A stretch of 64,000 bases of DNA from Desulfonatronum thiodismutans (GCF_000717475.1 NZ_JPIK01000018.1:62001-126000); one strand, 5' to 3'. Numbered from the stretch's first letter, positions 1 to 8,424 are shown. Program-made: numbers and translations. Notes: generated by a model from the sequence alone, not told the origin.

Positions 1-2
1 AC

Positions 3-194
3 CTCTTTTGCCGAAAAAGCCGCACCAGAAACCAAATCCAATCCCAGTTCCCCAACCTGGCCGCAGACAAGCTGGATGGCTTTTTGCTGATGATGGTGGA
101 CAAGCGGCTGATGTTCTCGGAATCCGAAAGATTCCTGAGCTTGGCCGTACCCATGGACCGATGCGCGGAGGATTTTGAGCGGCCAATGGCGTGA
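3..194 (+). CDS. C-terminal fragment of a protein, possibly a B12-binding radical SAM enzyme
   Basis: An open frame enters from the left edge and stops at TGA 192-194, giving the last 63 residues of a protein whose start lies outside the window. The visible tail is charged and helical and ends with FSESERFLSLAVPMDR-type sequence. From memory this resembles the C-terminus of RiPP-maturation radical SAM C-methyltransferases, but no catalytic motif is inside the window, so that identification is a guess. Codon use matches the GC-rich background, unlike the AT-rich gene that follows. Confidence 0.4.
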   Translation, partial: LFCRKSRTRNQIQSQFPNLAADKLDGFLLMMVDKRLMFSESERFLSLAVPMDRCAEDFERPMA

Positions 195-371
195 ATTCGG
201 ACTGAATGCGCCACCACGGTTTTTACTGTGTTGCGCTGAGGCGATATTTTGTCTAAAAAGTATACAGCCAAGCTCCACTCTGCCATACCTGCTTGAGTCG
301 GTTTTGTGCGGGGCTTTTTTCGGGATTACTCAGTAACTCTGTTTACCAGAAATCAAGGATTGCATTAGACA

Positions 372-872
372 GTGGAAAATAGAATCTGGCAATGGCACTT
401 TGAAATTAAAGGACTTATTCCCGATCAAGTTAAACTTAAAAGAAAAGTTTGGCTAAAAAGGGGAGAGTTATTTCTTGAGAAAAAGGGAGATAAACTCCAA
501 GCTTTTCTGTTAGGAGAGGATAAATATCCATATAATGAAAGTGAAAAGGTTTTGTCTTACTTAAGATTTTCATGCTTAATTTCTGGGAACGCACCTGATC
601 TTGAAGGCAAAGGAGGAATAGGTCTAAAATCAATAAGTGATTTTGGTAAAAAGAAGAAATTTTACAATACTTCATCCAGGATAGTTCTTCCTAAAGAAGC
701 AGTCGCAGAAATAGAAAGCCATGCGCATAAATTTATAGGATTTATTGGAAATATTCACAATAAATACATTTATATCGTATCAAACAATGACTTTATTGCG
801 GTAGCATTGGATTATTATTATGAAGCTGAAAAAAATTTGTTTACAGCAACGAAGGATTCATTAGTGCCGTGA
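372..872 (+). CDS. N-terminal part of a frameshifted HEPN-type (Apea-like) protein
   Basis: 166 residues from a GTG start, with no strong Shine-Dalgarno. The gene is clearly AT-rich (many AAA, ATA and TTT codons) against the GC-rich rest of the window, which suggests recent transfer. No catalytic motif is visible in this half. The frame ends at TGA 870-872, exactly where the next frame begins, and the sequence on both sides reads as one protein if a single base is restored near 866-868 (DSLVAVISMEALF). I read it as the N-terminal half of one broken gene of about 315 residues. A natural two-gene arrangement with a GTGA overlap is the alternative. Confidence 0.6.
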   Translation: MENRIWQWHFEIKGLIPDQVKLKRKVWLKRGELFLEKKGDKLQAFLLGEDKYPYNESEKVLSYLRFSCLISGNAPDLEGKGGIGLKSISDFGKKKKFYNTSSRIVLPKEAVAEIESHAHKFIGFIGNIHNKYIYIVSNNDFIAVALDYYYEAEKNLFTATKDSLVP

Positions 873-1318
873 TAAGCATGGAGGCGCTATTTAACGAAGG
901 GCCTTCTGATATTAAATACAAGCTGTCGCATCGTGCTGCTTTTTTGCTTGGACTTTGCGGCATGAACCCTATTGAAGCTTTTGAAAAGTTAAAAGATTTT
1001 TACAACAAGAGAAGTAAAATTGTTCATGGGGGCGGAATAATTCCTCATGACCCAGATAGACACCTTATTTCATGTTATACAAGAAGGCTGATTATAATAT
1101 TTTTGATCTTACTTAAAAGTAAAAAGCGAAGAGAAATTAGCAAAAATAATAAAAAGGTTGAAATTTTAAAAGAAATTGATCATGCAATGCTAAATAGAAA
1201 CATATGCGACTATTTAAAAAAAGAGATCGACAAGGGGCTTAAGGATTTCAAGTTGTCTATTCCAAGGACATTTGAAGGTAAAGGGGAGTATGGAGAATAT
1301 ATTGTAACAGCATGGTAA
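869..1318 (+). CDS. C-terminal part of a frameshifted HEPN-type protein
   Basis: 149 residues in the +1 frame relative to the preceding half, AT-rich like it. The segment ISMEALFNEG, then YKLSHRAAFLLG, then RSKIVHGG is typical of Apea-like HEPN domains. The R-x4-H in RSKIVH corresponds to the HEPN RNase motif. HEPN proteins are usually RNases in defence or toxin-antitoxin loci, and the neighbouring hicA/hicB remnants fit such an accessory patch. The GTG start overlapping the preceding stop is probably not a real start but the product of a one-base loss. Function is inferred from the motif only. Confidence 0.6.
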   Translation: MISMEALFNEGPSDIKYKLSHRAAFLLGLCGMNPIEAFEKLKDFYNKRSKIVHGGGIIPHDPDRHLISCYTRRLIIIFLILLKSKKRREISKNNKKVEILKEIDHAMLNRNICDYLKKEIDKGLKDFKLSIPRTFEGKGEYGEYIVTAW

Positions 1319-1459
1319 GAAGTCTCAAGGTAAAATAATTTTTAGATGGATACAATTCAAAGATTGATCATATCGAATAAGACAATCCGATAGGCTGTGC
1401 GAGCCACATAATATTTCCACATTTTTTACGCGTTAATTTTCTATGCATATGGTGCAACT

Positions 1460-1645
1460 ATGAATAGCAAATAAGTAATCATAAAATTGAAGCTGGAGCC
1501 TGGATACTTTACCATGTGAAGGGTAATCATCATCAATTCAAGCATCCCGACAAGCCCCCGAAAGTTACCATCCCCCATCCAAAAAAACATACCTATCGGC
1601 ACTCTTCGCAACATCTACCGCCAAGTCGGCTGGGACTGGAGGTAA
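1460..1645 (+). pseudogene. hicA: Decayed HicA mRNA interferase toxin
   Basis: Three frames together spell a complete HicA. The N-terminus MNSK-stop-VIIKL (from ATG 1460) carries an in-frame TAA at 1472. The middle, from about 1489, reads EAGAWILYHVKGNHHQFKH, which includes the conserved KGxHHQF with the catalytic His, and ends in VTIPHPKK. After a shift in an A7 run at 1581-1587 the end reads IPIGTLRNIYRQVGWDWR and stops at 1643-1645. One stop and two frameshifts mean no active toxin can be made. The remnant ends 3 bases before hicB, the normal hicA-hicB order. Confidence 0.85.
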
Positions 1646-1648
1646 GGC

Positions 1649-2056
1649 ATGAGATATCCAATAGTCATTCATAAAGACAGCGATTCTGATTTTGGCGCGA
1701 CGGTTCCCGATGTGCCGGGCTGTTTTTCAGTGGGGGAGAGCATGGAAGAGGCCATTGCCATGGCTCAGGAGGCCATAGAGTGTCATCTTGAGGGCATGCT
1801 CATGGACGGCGAAGCTCTGCCTCTACCTACGCCGATTGAAAGCCATCAGGGGAAGGATGAGTATGGAGGGGGCGTTTGGGCGTTGGTTGATATTGATATG
1901 TCCAAGCTTTCCGCGCAATCAAAACGAGTCGACGTCACAATGCCGGGGTTTCTCCTCGATGCGGTTGATCAATATGCGCGCAAGCATGGTGAATCGCGTT
2001 CCGGCGTGCTGGTCCAAGCCGTAACCGAATATATGGCGGCGCATAGATCCACCTGA
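1649..2056 (+). CDS. hicB: HicB-type antitoxin
   Basis: 135 residues. The N-terminal half (about 1-65) is the partly degraded RNase H-like HicB fold, with YPIVIHKDSDSDFGATVPD and PGCFSVGESMEEA. Residues about 95-132 form a ribbon-helix-helix DNA-binding domain (RVDVTMPGFLLDAVDQYA, then SRSGVLVQAV). HicB neutralises HicA and represses its own promoter. The gene is full length and intact while its hicA partner immediately upstream is decayed, so it is now an orphan antitoxin or an autonomous regulator. The start follows a GGAGG-type site overlapping the hicA end. Confidence 0.9.
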   Translation: MRYPIVIHKDSDSDFGATVPDVPGCFSVGESMEEAIAMAQEAIECHLEGMLMDGEALPLPTPIESHQGKDEYGGGVWALVDIDMSKLSAQSKRVDVTMPGFLLDAVDQYARKHGESRSGVLVQAVTEYMAAHRST

Positions 2057-2057
2057 A

Positions 2058-2074
2058 GTCGGCCCTTCGCCGAC
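2058..2074. terminator. Short hairpin between convergent hicB and pirin genes
   Basis: GTCGGC-CCTTC-GCCGAC, a perfect 6-bp stem with a 5-base loop, lies in the 22-base gap between two convergent stop codons. There is no clear T-tract, so a bidirectional terminator role is inferred from position. Confidence 0.45.
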
Positions 2075-2078
2075 CTGG

Positions 2079-2957
2079 TCAGCGGGCGTCTGCCTGATGA
2101 TGCTCCAGGTGACGCGGGGGATGCTTGATGAAGGTTTCGTCGTGCAGATCCTGGAACGCTCGGTCCAGTTCCTGCTTGGTGTTCATGACGATGGGGCCGC
2201 GCCAGGCAATGGGTTCGTTCAAGGGCTTGCCGGTCAGAAGGAGCATCCGCAGGGGGGCTTCACCGGCGACCACCGCCAATTCGTCCCCGTCCTCAAATAA
2301 CACCACCTGTTGGTTGGCCACGGCCGTGCCGTTCACCGTGCCCGCTCCGCCGATCACGTAGATGAAGGCCGTGAAGCCGCGCCGGGTGGGATGGATGAAT
2401 TCCGTGTTCGGCGGGATGGTACAGTCCAAGTATTCCGGGGCCACCACCACGTCGTCCACCGGGCCGGAAACATCGCCCACGGTTCCGGCGATGATCTTGA
2501 TCCGCGTGCCGTTTGCGGTTTCCACCTCCGGAATATCCGCGACCGTAATGTCCCTGTATTGCGGCTCGATCATTTTTTGATCCGCCGGAAGATTGGCCCA
2601 GAGCTGAAACCCGTGCATAGAGCCGTGGGCGTCGCCCTTGGGCATTTCCTGGTGAATGATCCCGCTTCCGGCGGTCATCCACTGGACGTCCCCCGAAGAG
2701 GTGATCCCGGTGTTGCCCAGGCTGTCGCCATGCTCCACATCGCCCTTGAGCACGTAGGTGATGGTTTCGATTCCCCGGTGCGGATGCCAGGGAAAGCCCT
2801 TCAAGTAGTCTTCGGGACGGTCTGAACGGAAATCGTCCAGCATCAGAAACGGGTCGAACAACTCCGCCTCGTAGTACCCAAAAGCGCGGTGCAGCTTCAC
2901 GCCCGCTCCTTCGGTAACCGGCTCTCCAAAAAATATCTGCTCAATGGATCTGCGCAT
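2079..2957 (-). CDS. Pirin family protein
   Basis: 292 residues from the ATG at 2957, chosen because GGAGG precedes it by 8 bases; an upstream in-frame ATG lacks a ribosome site. It is a cupin-type bicupin. The N-terminal cupin carries the pirin metal motif region HPHRGIETITYVLKGDVEH, followed by GDVQWMTAGSGIIHQEMP. The C-terminal domain includes FIYVIGGAGTVNG. Bacterial pirins bind iron and some have quercetinase activity; the physiological role here is unknown. The next gene upstream on this strand, a DMT transporter, ends 106 bases away and may be cotranscribed. Confidence 0.9.
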   Translation of the reverse strand: MRRSIEQIFFGEPVTEGAGVKLHRAFGYYEAELFDPFLMLDDFRSDRPEDYLKGFPWHPHRGIETITYVLKGDVEHGDSLGNTGITSSGDVQWMTAGSGIIHQEMPKGDAHGSMHGFQLWANLPADQKMIEPQYRDITVADIPEVETANGTRIKIIAGTVGDVSGPVDDVVVAPEYLDCTIPPNTEFIHPTRRGFTAFIYVIGGAGTVNGTAVANQQVVLFEDGDELAVVAGEAPLRMLLLTGKPLNEPIAWRGPIVMNTKQELDRAFQDLHDETFIKHPPRHLEHHQADAR

Positions 2958-3063
2958 TTTTGAACCTCCAGGAATGTGGGTGGGATGAACTTTCAAGTCC
3001 TTCCCCCAAGGATAGAAGATGGGCACTCTCTCCCTGGATGGCAAGTCTTGAATCAGGTTCCCG

Positions 3064-3951
3064 TCAGTTCAAGGCTATCAACCCCACTCCGGCGACCATC
3101 AGGGTCGCGCAGAGAAGTTTGTGGGTGAGGTCTTTTTCGCCGAACATGACGTGACCGAAAACAACCCCGAAGACCACGCTCATCCGTTTGATGGAAACCA
3201 CATAGGCCGCCAGGGTCAGGGTCAAGGCCCACATCTGGAGCACCAGGGCCAGTGAGCCGAACAACCCCACCAGAAAAAGCGCCCGGAAATTTTGTCGCAG
3301 CCGGAGAACTGGACGGCGGGACTTGATCAGAACCACCGGCGAAAGGCCAATACTCATGGCCATGAAAAAACAGAACAGCCAGAAAGCCGGCGAGGAGTTG
3401 GTCACCCCGACCTTGTCCAGATTGGCGGTGAAGCTCCAGATGAAGGCCACAAGAAGCATGACCCGTGGGCCGGGATCGTTCCACAAGGCCCGGAAAGGGG
3501 CCGACAAACTTATCTCGTTGTTGGCTCCGAGGCCTGTGGAGGTTGGTCTGAGGTTCAACAGGTAGGCCCCGGAGATGATCAGAAGCATGCCCAGTCCGCC
3601 CCAGCGATCGGGAAATTCGCCCAGGATCAGCGGCGAGGTGATCAGCATGAACAGCGGAGTGAAGGTGAGCATGGGCAGGGTCAGGGACAATTCCGAAGCC
3701 TTGATCGCCCGCATGTAGAGGGTCACGGCGACCAGGTTCAGGGCAACCCCGGCCCCCAGGGCCCAGCCGAAGTCGCTTCCGATGGCCGGAATCCCCTCCC
3801 ACCAGAGGTAGGCCCCGGTCAGGGGCAGGGCGAAAACGCAGTAGGACCACGCCAGGAGATATTCATCTCCCAGGATCAGTTGCCCCTTGCTCAGCGCGTC
3901 CTTGACCGCCTCGAAAAAGGCCGTGCCCAATGCCAGTACGGCCCAGAGCAT
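3064..3951 (-). CDS. EamA/DMT-superfamily membrane transporter
   Basis: 295 residues, strongly hydrophobic, with about ten predicted membrane segments in two tandem EamA halves (about 1-135 and 150-295). The second half ends with the typical VFGVVFGHVMFGEKDL, then AGVGLIAL. Drug/metabolite transporters export small metabolites or amino acids; the substrate cannot be read from sequence. The start has a poor ribosome site, and the gene begins 12 bases after the stop of a small membrane protein, suggesting cotranscription with it and the CDF transporter. Confidence 0.85.
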   Translation of the reverse strand: MLWAVLALGTAFFEAVKDALSKGQLILGDEYLLAWSYCVFALPLTGAYLWWEGIPAIGSDFGWALGAGVALNLVAVTLYMRAIKASELSLTLPMLTFTPLFMLITSPLILGEFPDRWGGLGMLLIISGAYLLNLRPTSTGLGANNEISLSAPFRALWNDPGPRVMLLVAFIWSFTANLDKVGVTNSSPAFWLFCFFMAMSIGLSPVVLIKSRRPVLRLRQNFRALFLVGLFGSLALVLQMWALTLTLAAYVVSIKRMSVVFGVVFGHVMFGEKDLTHKLLCATLMVAGVGLIALN

Positions 3952-3963
3952 CGTAATCGAGGA

Positions 3964-4155
3964 TCAGCGGAAAAAGCCGAGCAGGCCGATGAAGCCCAAA
4001 AATCCCAGGTAGCCCACGTAACGCAGCGGACCTGGCGCGCCCCAGGCCCCGAACGCGGCGAAGGCGGCAAAGGCGCTGAACATGGGCTTGAAGAAACCAA
4101 GCAGTCCGAGCACGCCGAGGACGCCTGAAAGTTGAATCATCCGACCGAGTTCCAT
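3964..4155 (-). CDS. Small Gly/Leu/Phe-rich membrane protein
   Basis: 63 residues, almost entirely hydrophobic, built of LGxLGF-like repeats (VLGVLGLLGFF near the N-terminus, YLGFLGFIGLLGFF at the C-terminus) around an Ala/Phe-rich centre. Two membrane-spanning segments are likely. A strong GGAGG site sits 6 bases before the ATG, and the gene starts 2 bases from the end of the CDF transporter, so it is almost certainly translated. I do not recognise the family. Context suggests an accessory peptide to one of the flanking transporters. Confidence 0.6.
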   Translation of the reverse strand: MELGRMIQLSGVLGVLGLLGFFKPMFSAFAAFAAFGAWGAPGPLRYVGYLGFLGFIGLLGFFR

Positions 4156-4156
4156 G

Positions 4157-5137
4157 TCATCCTCCTTGTTTTTCGTCTGACGGCTGAAGATTGTTGGGAA
4201 GTTGCGCTTTCTGGTCCGAGCCGTCGTTGGCCACCCCGCCGATGCAGTGTCCGTCCCAGGAGGCGTCGTCCTCCACGGGCTCCACGTGGATGGTCAGACT
4301 GGTGTTGTTCAACCGCGATTCGACCAGTTTTTCGATCCTGTCGCAAAGTTCATGCGCTTCCTGGACGCTGCACCTTCCGGGCAGCAGCAGATGCACGTCG
4401 ATGAACCGCCGGGAGCCGGACTTGCGGGAGCGCAGGCCGTGGAAGGGAGCATCCGGGGCCTGGGCTTGCAGGGCCTCGGTGATGATTTGGATTTCCTCGG
4501 TCGGCAAGGTGTGATCCATCAACCCGTTCCAGGAGCGGCGCAGCAGGTCCACGCCGGCGCGCAAAATGTTCACGGCCACGGCCATGGCGATCAGGGGGTC
4601 GAGAAAAAGCCATTCCTCCGGGGCGACGATAATCACCCCGATGCCGACAACCACGGCCAGGGAGGTCCAGACGTCGGTCATCAGATGTTTGGCGTCCGCC
4701 TCCAGGGTGATGCTGTCGTGCTTGCACGCGCCGTGCATCAGAACCCTGGCCGCGCCCAGGTTGATGGCCGCGGCCAGAACCAGGACCGCCATGCCCCAGC
4801 CCAGGCTGTCCAAGGGGACGGGGGCGAACAGGCGCTGCACCGAGGTGATGAAGATGGTCGCCGCGGCCACGAGGATCAGGGTTCCCTCCACCCCGCTGGC
4901 GAAGTACTCCACCTTGTCGTGGCCGTAGGTGTGGTGTTTGTCCGCCGGACGGGCCGCGATGAGCAGCGCGATGAAGGCGATCAGTCCGGCCACGAGGTTG
5001 ATCACGGACTCCGCGGCATCTGAAAAGATGCTCACCGAGCCGGTCATCCAGAAGGCCCCAAACTTCAGGCCCATGGTCACCAGGGAAGCGGCCACGGACA
5101 CCAGGGCGTAGCGGGCGGGGGTTTGCAGCAGGGACAT
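4157..5137 (-). CDS. Cation diffusion facilitator (CDF) metal exporter
   Basis: 326 residues. Residues about 8-210 form the six-helix CDF membrane domain with the metal site motif in TM2 (SDAAESVIN) and the paired TM5 site (LEADAKHLMTDVWTS). The His-rich loop signature ADKHHTYGHDKVEYFA is present. The C-terminal cytoplasmic domain (about 215-300) has the dimerisation fold with FIDVHLLLPG. CDF proteins exchange Zn2+, Fe2+ or Mn2+ for protons. A His/Cys tail (DGHCIGG) follows. It leads a probable operon with the small membrane protein and the DMT transporter. Confidence 0.93.
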   Translation of the reverse strand: MSLLQTPARYALVSVAASLVTMGLKFGAFWMTGSVSIFSDAAESVINLVAGLIAFIALLIAARPADKHHTYGHDKVEYFASGVEGTLILVAAATIFITSVQRLFAPVPLDSLGWGMAVLVLAAAINLGAARVLMHGACKHDSITLEADAKHLMTDVWTSLAVVVGIGVIIVAPEEWLFLDPLIAMAVAVNILRAGVDLLRRSWNGLMDHTLPTEEIQIITEALQAQAPDAPFHGLRSRKSGSRRFIDVHLLLPGRCSVQEAHELCDRIEKLVESRLNNTSLTIHVEPVEDDASWDGHCIGGVANDGSDQKAQLPNNLQPSDEKQGG

Positions 5138-5236
5138 GAGACGTCTTTACAGGACGAGCGCGGGTGCTGTCTAATGGACACCGTTCATACAGATAGGGTG
5201 GAGTTGTTCTCGAGCCTCTGGGCTGCCCCAATCGGT

Positions 5237-5308
5237 ATCGAAATCGAAATCGCTATCGAAATCGATTTCTGATGAATTTCCGATTTCGATCACGATTTCG
5301 ATTTCGAT
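5237..5308. repeat. Long hairpin built of ATCGAA repeats
   Basis: Two 28-base arms (5237-5264 and 5281-5308) are inverted copies differing at only two positions and are made of tandem ATCGAA units. A 16-base loop separates them. The element lies in the 243-base gap between the divergent CDF and SDR genes. There is no T-tract after it, so it is not a classic terminator. Confidence 0.8.
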
Positions 5309-5389
5309 TGATGCGGGACACTCCCTGGAAACGAGCTTTTCCGCTTATTCCCAAGCTCCACCAAGACAAGCCAAGGGAGGATGAACATC

Positions 5390-6148
5390 ATGCACGAACT
5401 ACACGGAAAAACCTTGCTGCTCACCGGCGCGTCCATGGGCATCGGGCGGGCATTGGCCGTGGCTCTGACCGGGGAGGGGGTGAATCTGGTGATCAACGCC
5501 CGAAGCGGGAACCTTTTGCAGGAGACACGAGAGTTGTGCACCGGGCAGGGGAGAACGTCCAATGCAGTGGTGGACGTCGTCGGCGACGCTTCCAAAACCG
5601 AGACCGTGGATGCCATGCTGAAAGCCGCGCAAAAGATTGGGAATTTCCAGGGCTTCATCCACGCCGCCGGAATTCTGCATCCAGGGCCGTACGTCTGGGA
5701 GCTGTCGGACACGGACTTCCTGGCCGTATTTCAGGCCAACGTCATGGCCGCCCATCAGTTGATTCGCGGCTGTCTGCCCCTGCTACTGGAACAGGGGAGC
5801 GGGCTGGCGGTTTTCTTCGGTTCCGGGGCCGCGGAAAAGACCCAGCCGGGCATCGCGGCCTACTGCGCGGCTAAGGCCGCGGAAGAGCACCTGTCCCGCC
5901 AATTGGCCGCGGAGGCCCCGGAAATCACCTCGTTGGTTTACCGGCCGGGGATCGTGGAAACCCGGATGCAGGTCCAGGCCAGGGAATCAGAGGGCGGCGC
6001 GGCCCAAAAGCTCCAGGCCGTATTCCGACCGTGGAAGGAACAAGGACAGTTGATGACCCCGGAACAGTCCGCCGCCGGGTTGGTCAGATTGCTTGCCGCG
6101 AATCCGCGCCGTCTGCACGGCAAGACCTGGGACGTGCGGGATCTTTAG
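5390..6148 (+). CDS. Short-chain dehydrogenase/reductase
   Basis: 252 residues from the second of two in-frame ATGs. The AGGGAGG site abuts the first ATG (5381) and is properly spaced only for 5390. Classical SDR layout: the NAD(P)-binding TGASMGIGRA near residue 14, an NNAG-like AAGILHPG, and the catalytic YCAAK (Tyr-x3-Lys). The C-terminus (VRLLAANPRRLHGKTWDV) is usual for the family. The substrate is unknown. It is convergent with the M23 peptidase and 21 bases from its end. Confidence 0.88.
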   Translation: MHELHGKTLLLTGASMGIGRALAVALTGEGVNLVINARSGNLLQETRELCTGQGRTSNAVVDVVGDASKTETVDAMLKAAQKIGNFQGFIHAAGILHPGPYVWELSDTDFLAVFQANVMAAHQLIRGCLPLLLEQGSGLAVFFGSGAAEKTQPGIAAYCAAKAAEEHLSRQLAAEAPEITSLVYRPGIVETRMQVQARESEGGAAQKLQAVFRPWKEQGQLMTPEQSAAGLVRLLAANPRRLHGKTWDVRDL

Positions 6149-6169
6149 GAAAAAGGAACCGACTGCCAA

Positions 6170-7075
6170 TCAATCCAGCAGTGGCAGGGGGTCCACCCAC
6201 ATGCCCAGGACGCTCAGCCCGAAGTGCAGGTGCGGCCCGGTGACCCGTCCCGTGGCACCCACCTCGCCGATGGCCTGTCCGGCGACGACCATGTCCCCTT
6301 CCTGAACCAGGATTTCGGACAGGTGGATGTACTGGGTGACCACGCCCAGGCCGTGGTCGATGTAGATGGAGCGGCCCGCGAAATAGTGGTCGCCCGCCAA
6401 AACCACCTCTCCGTTGCTGAAGGCCCGCACCGTCGTGCCCTCCGCGCCGCGCAGATCCACCCCGCGATGCGGGGCCCTGGGCTGATCATTGAGGAAGCGC
6501 CGCAGGCCGAAGGCGCTGGAGACGGAGCCCTGGACTGGGCGCGTGAAAGGCTCTTCCCAGTGTTGGACCGGGGAAACCCGTTCCAGGACCGCCCTGGCGT
6601 CCCGGCGTTCCCGTTCGATCCGGGGCAGCAGCTCGGCGTCCGGAGAGACCATCTCCCGGGACACCCGCAGCCGCTGTTCAGGAAACTCCCGGGCGTGCAC
6701 AAGGACGTCCTGGGAGAACGCGCGTGGCCCCTGGGCCGTGAAGACGGTCCCGGTGAGCCGGTGCGTTCCCGGCGGGGTTTCCAGGTCGACGCCCAGCAAG
6801 ACCGCCGCTTCCCGGCCCTGGCCGGTCGGAGTGGCTGCAAAGGGGCCAACGTCCTTGTCCAGCCAGCGCAGGCTTGCACTCTGAAAGCCCTCTGGCCTGG
6901 AAAGCCGGACGAAAAACGGCATGCCCACGCCTACCCGGTCCGGAACCTGGATGTGGACCTGGGATAAGTCGCGCTCTTCCGCATGGGCCGAGAATCCGGA
7001 CAGGATGAACAACAGCATTCCAAGGGCCAACACCAAGCCCATGCCCAACCGCTCGCTTGCGTACCGTCGCATCAT
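6170..7075 (-). CDS. M23 family (LytM-type) metallopeptidase, secreted
   Basis: 301 residues from the ATG at 7075, preceded by GAGGAG; it overlaps the xseA stop as ATGA. A signal peptide occupies about residues 1-32 (ends SAHAEE). Residues about 35-150 are a beta-rich N-terminal domain. The C-terminal LytM domain carries the zinc ligands HRGVD and HLHFG plus YIHLSEILVQEGD. M23 enzymes cut peptidoglycan cross-links in the periplasm or activate amidases. A longer open frame upstream exists but overlaps xseA and is not coding. Confidence 0.92.
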   Translation of the reverse strand: MMRRYASERLGMGLVLALGMLLFILSGFSAHAEERDLSQVHIQVPDRVGVGMPFFVRLSRPEGFQSASLRWLDKDVGPFAATPTGQGREAAVLLGVDLETPPGTHRLTGTVFTAQGPRAFSQDVLVHAREFPEQRLRVSREMVSPDAELLPRIERERRDARAVLERVSPVQHWEEPFTRPVQGSVSSAFGLRRFLNDQPRAPHRGVDLRGAEGTTVRAFSNGEVVLAGDHYFAGRSIYIDHGLGVVTQYIHLSEILVQEGDMVVAGQAIGEVGATGRVTGPHLHFGLSVLGMWVDPLPLLD

Positions 7076-8424
7076 TCTCCTCGCTCCGCCCGTGTTTCCT
7101 GCACCCGTGCGGCAATGAACCCGGATCGGGGTACGATCCGCAACAGATCTCCCTGGCGCACATCCCGAGCATCCCGCACGTAGTTTCCGGTTCGTTCCGA
7201 CTGGACCAGACAAAAGCCCTTTTCCAAAGGCCGCTCCGGGTTCAGACCGCTCATGACGGTTTCCAGCTTGGCCAACTCGTGATCCCGGACGCGAACGGCT
7301 TCCCGGCCCGCGGCCAGAAGCTCGTGCAGGCGCTGATCCAGCACCGTTTGTCTGGCGGCCCAGAAGCGGGCGTCCATGGTTCTGGTCAGGTCCGAAGCCG
7401 CCTGGGCCAGGGCGGACCGGCGATCCCGGAGCATGGTCTGGCCGCTGCGAAGCAGATCGCGCTCCAGCCCTTCCAGGCGCTCCAGGGCCCGCAACACCCG
7501 CACCCTGGGGGAAAGCCAGGACAGGGCCTTTTCCTGCCCGGCCAGCAGGGCTTCCTTGCGGCGCAGCAGTTCCCGGGTCGCGGTTTGCAGTCGGTTTTCC
7601 AGCTCGTCCACGGTCTGGGCCAGTTCCCGCCGCTCCGGCCACAGGAGCTGGGCCGCATGGCTGGGGGTGGCGGCGCGCACGTCCGCGGTCAGGTCGGCGA
7701 TGGTCGTGTCCACCTCATGGCCGATGCCCGTGAGCACCGGGATTTCGGAGATGAAGACCGCCCTGGCCAGGTCCTCGTTGTTGAAGGCCCACAAATCCTC
7801 CAGGGACCCGCCGCCGCGGATCACCACGATCACCTCGGCCCAGCTCTGGATATTGGCCTCTTGCAAGGCCTGGATGATCTGGCCGGGGGCTTGGTCGCCC
7901 TGGACCAGGACCGGATGGACGCGGATGGACGCGCCAAAACCCCGCTCGTCGGCCAGACGCAGAAAATCCCGCAGGGCCGCGCCGCCAGGGGCCGTGATCA
8001 CCGCGATCCGCCGGGGATGCGGCGGCAGGGGGCGCTTGCGGGCCGGATCAAAATATCCTTCCGAGGCCAGCCGCATCTTCAAGGCCTCAAAGGCCACGAA
8101 CAGCGTTCCCAAACCCTGATCCTGAACCATCTCCACCACGAGCTGGTAGGTGCCCCGCGGCGCGTACACGGTCAACCGCCCGACGCAGATCACCTCCTGA
8201 CCATCGGCCAGGACATCCCGAACCGCCGCGGGCTGCCATTGCTGGGACTTGAACCAGACCGCGGCCAGCGTGGCCTCGTTGTCCTTCAGGGTGAAATAGA
8301 TGTGCCCGGACCCTGGCCGGGCCAAATTGGAAACCTGCCCCCGCACCCAAACCAGCGGAAACTCCCCCTCCAACGTAGCCTTCACGGCCAGGGTCAGTTC
8401 ACGGACGGAGAAAATGTGGGGCAT
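7072..8424 (-). CDS. xseA: Exodeoxyribonuclease VII large subunit
   Basis: 450 residues, usual length for the family. An N-terminal OB-fold (VRGQVSNLARPGSGHIYFTLKD, starting near residue 24) binds single-stranded DNA. The catalytic core follows, with ITAPGGAALRDFL and VVIRGGGSLEDLWAFNNE, and GIGHEVDTTIADL. A long helical region and the C-terminal segment LERPLEKGFCLVQ complete it. The enzyme degrades single-stranded DNA to acid-insoluble oligonucleotides with XseB. xseB is not adjacent here. The next gene, M23, overlaps by 4 bases. Confidence 0.97.
   Translation of the reverse strand: MPHIFSVRELTLAVKATLEGEFPLVWVRGQVSNLARPGSGHIYFTLKDNEATLAAVWFKSQQWQPAAVRDVLADGQEVICVGRLTVYAPRGTYQLVVEMVQDQGLGTLFVAFEALKMRLASEGYFDPARKRPLPPHPRRIAVITAPGGAALRDFLRLADERGFGASIRVHPVLVQGDQAPGQIIQALQEANIQSWAEVIVVIRGGGSLEDLWAFNNEDLARAVFISEIPVLTGIGHEVDTTIADLTADVRAATPSHAAQLLWPERRELAQTVDELENRLQTATRELLRRKEALLAGQEKALSWLSPRVRVLRALERLEGLERDLLRSGQTMLRDRRSALAQAASDLTRTMDARFWAARQTVLDQRLHELLAAGREAVRVRDHELAKLETVMSGLNPERPLEKGFCLVQSERTGNYVRDARDVRQGDLLRIVPRSGFIAARVQETRAERGE

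Noticed and set aside
7076..7642. N-terminal extension of the M23 peptidase frame
   Set aside because: It lies inside xseA in another frame; a signal peptide and ribosome site support the start at 7075.
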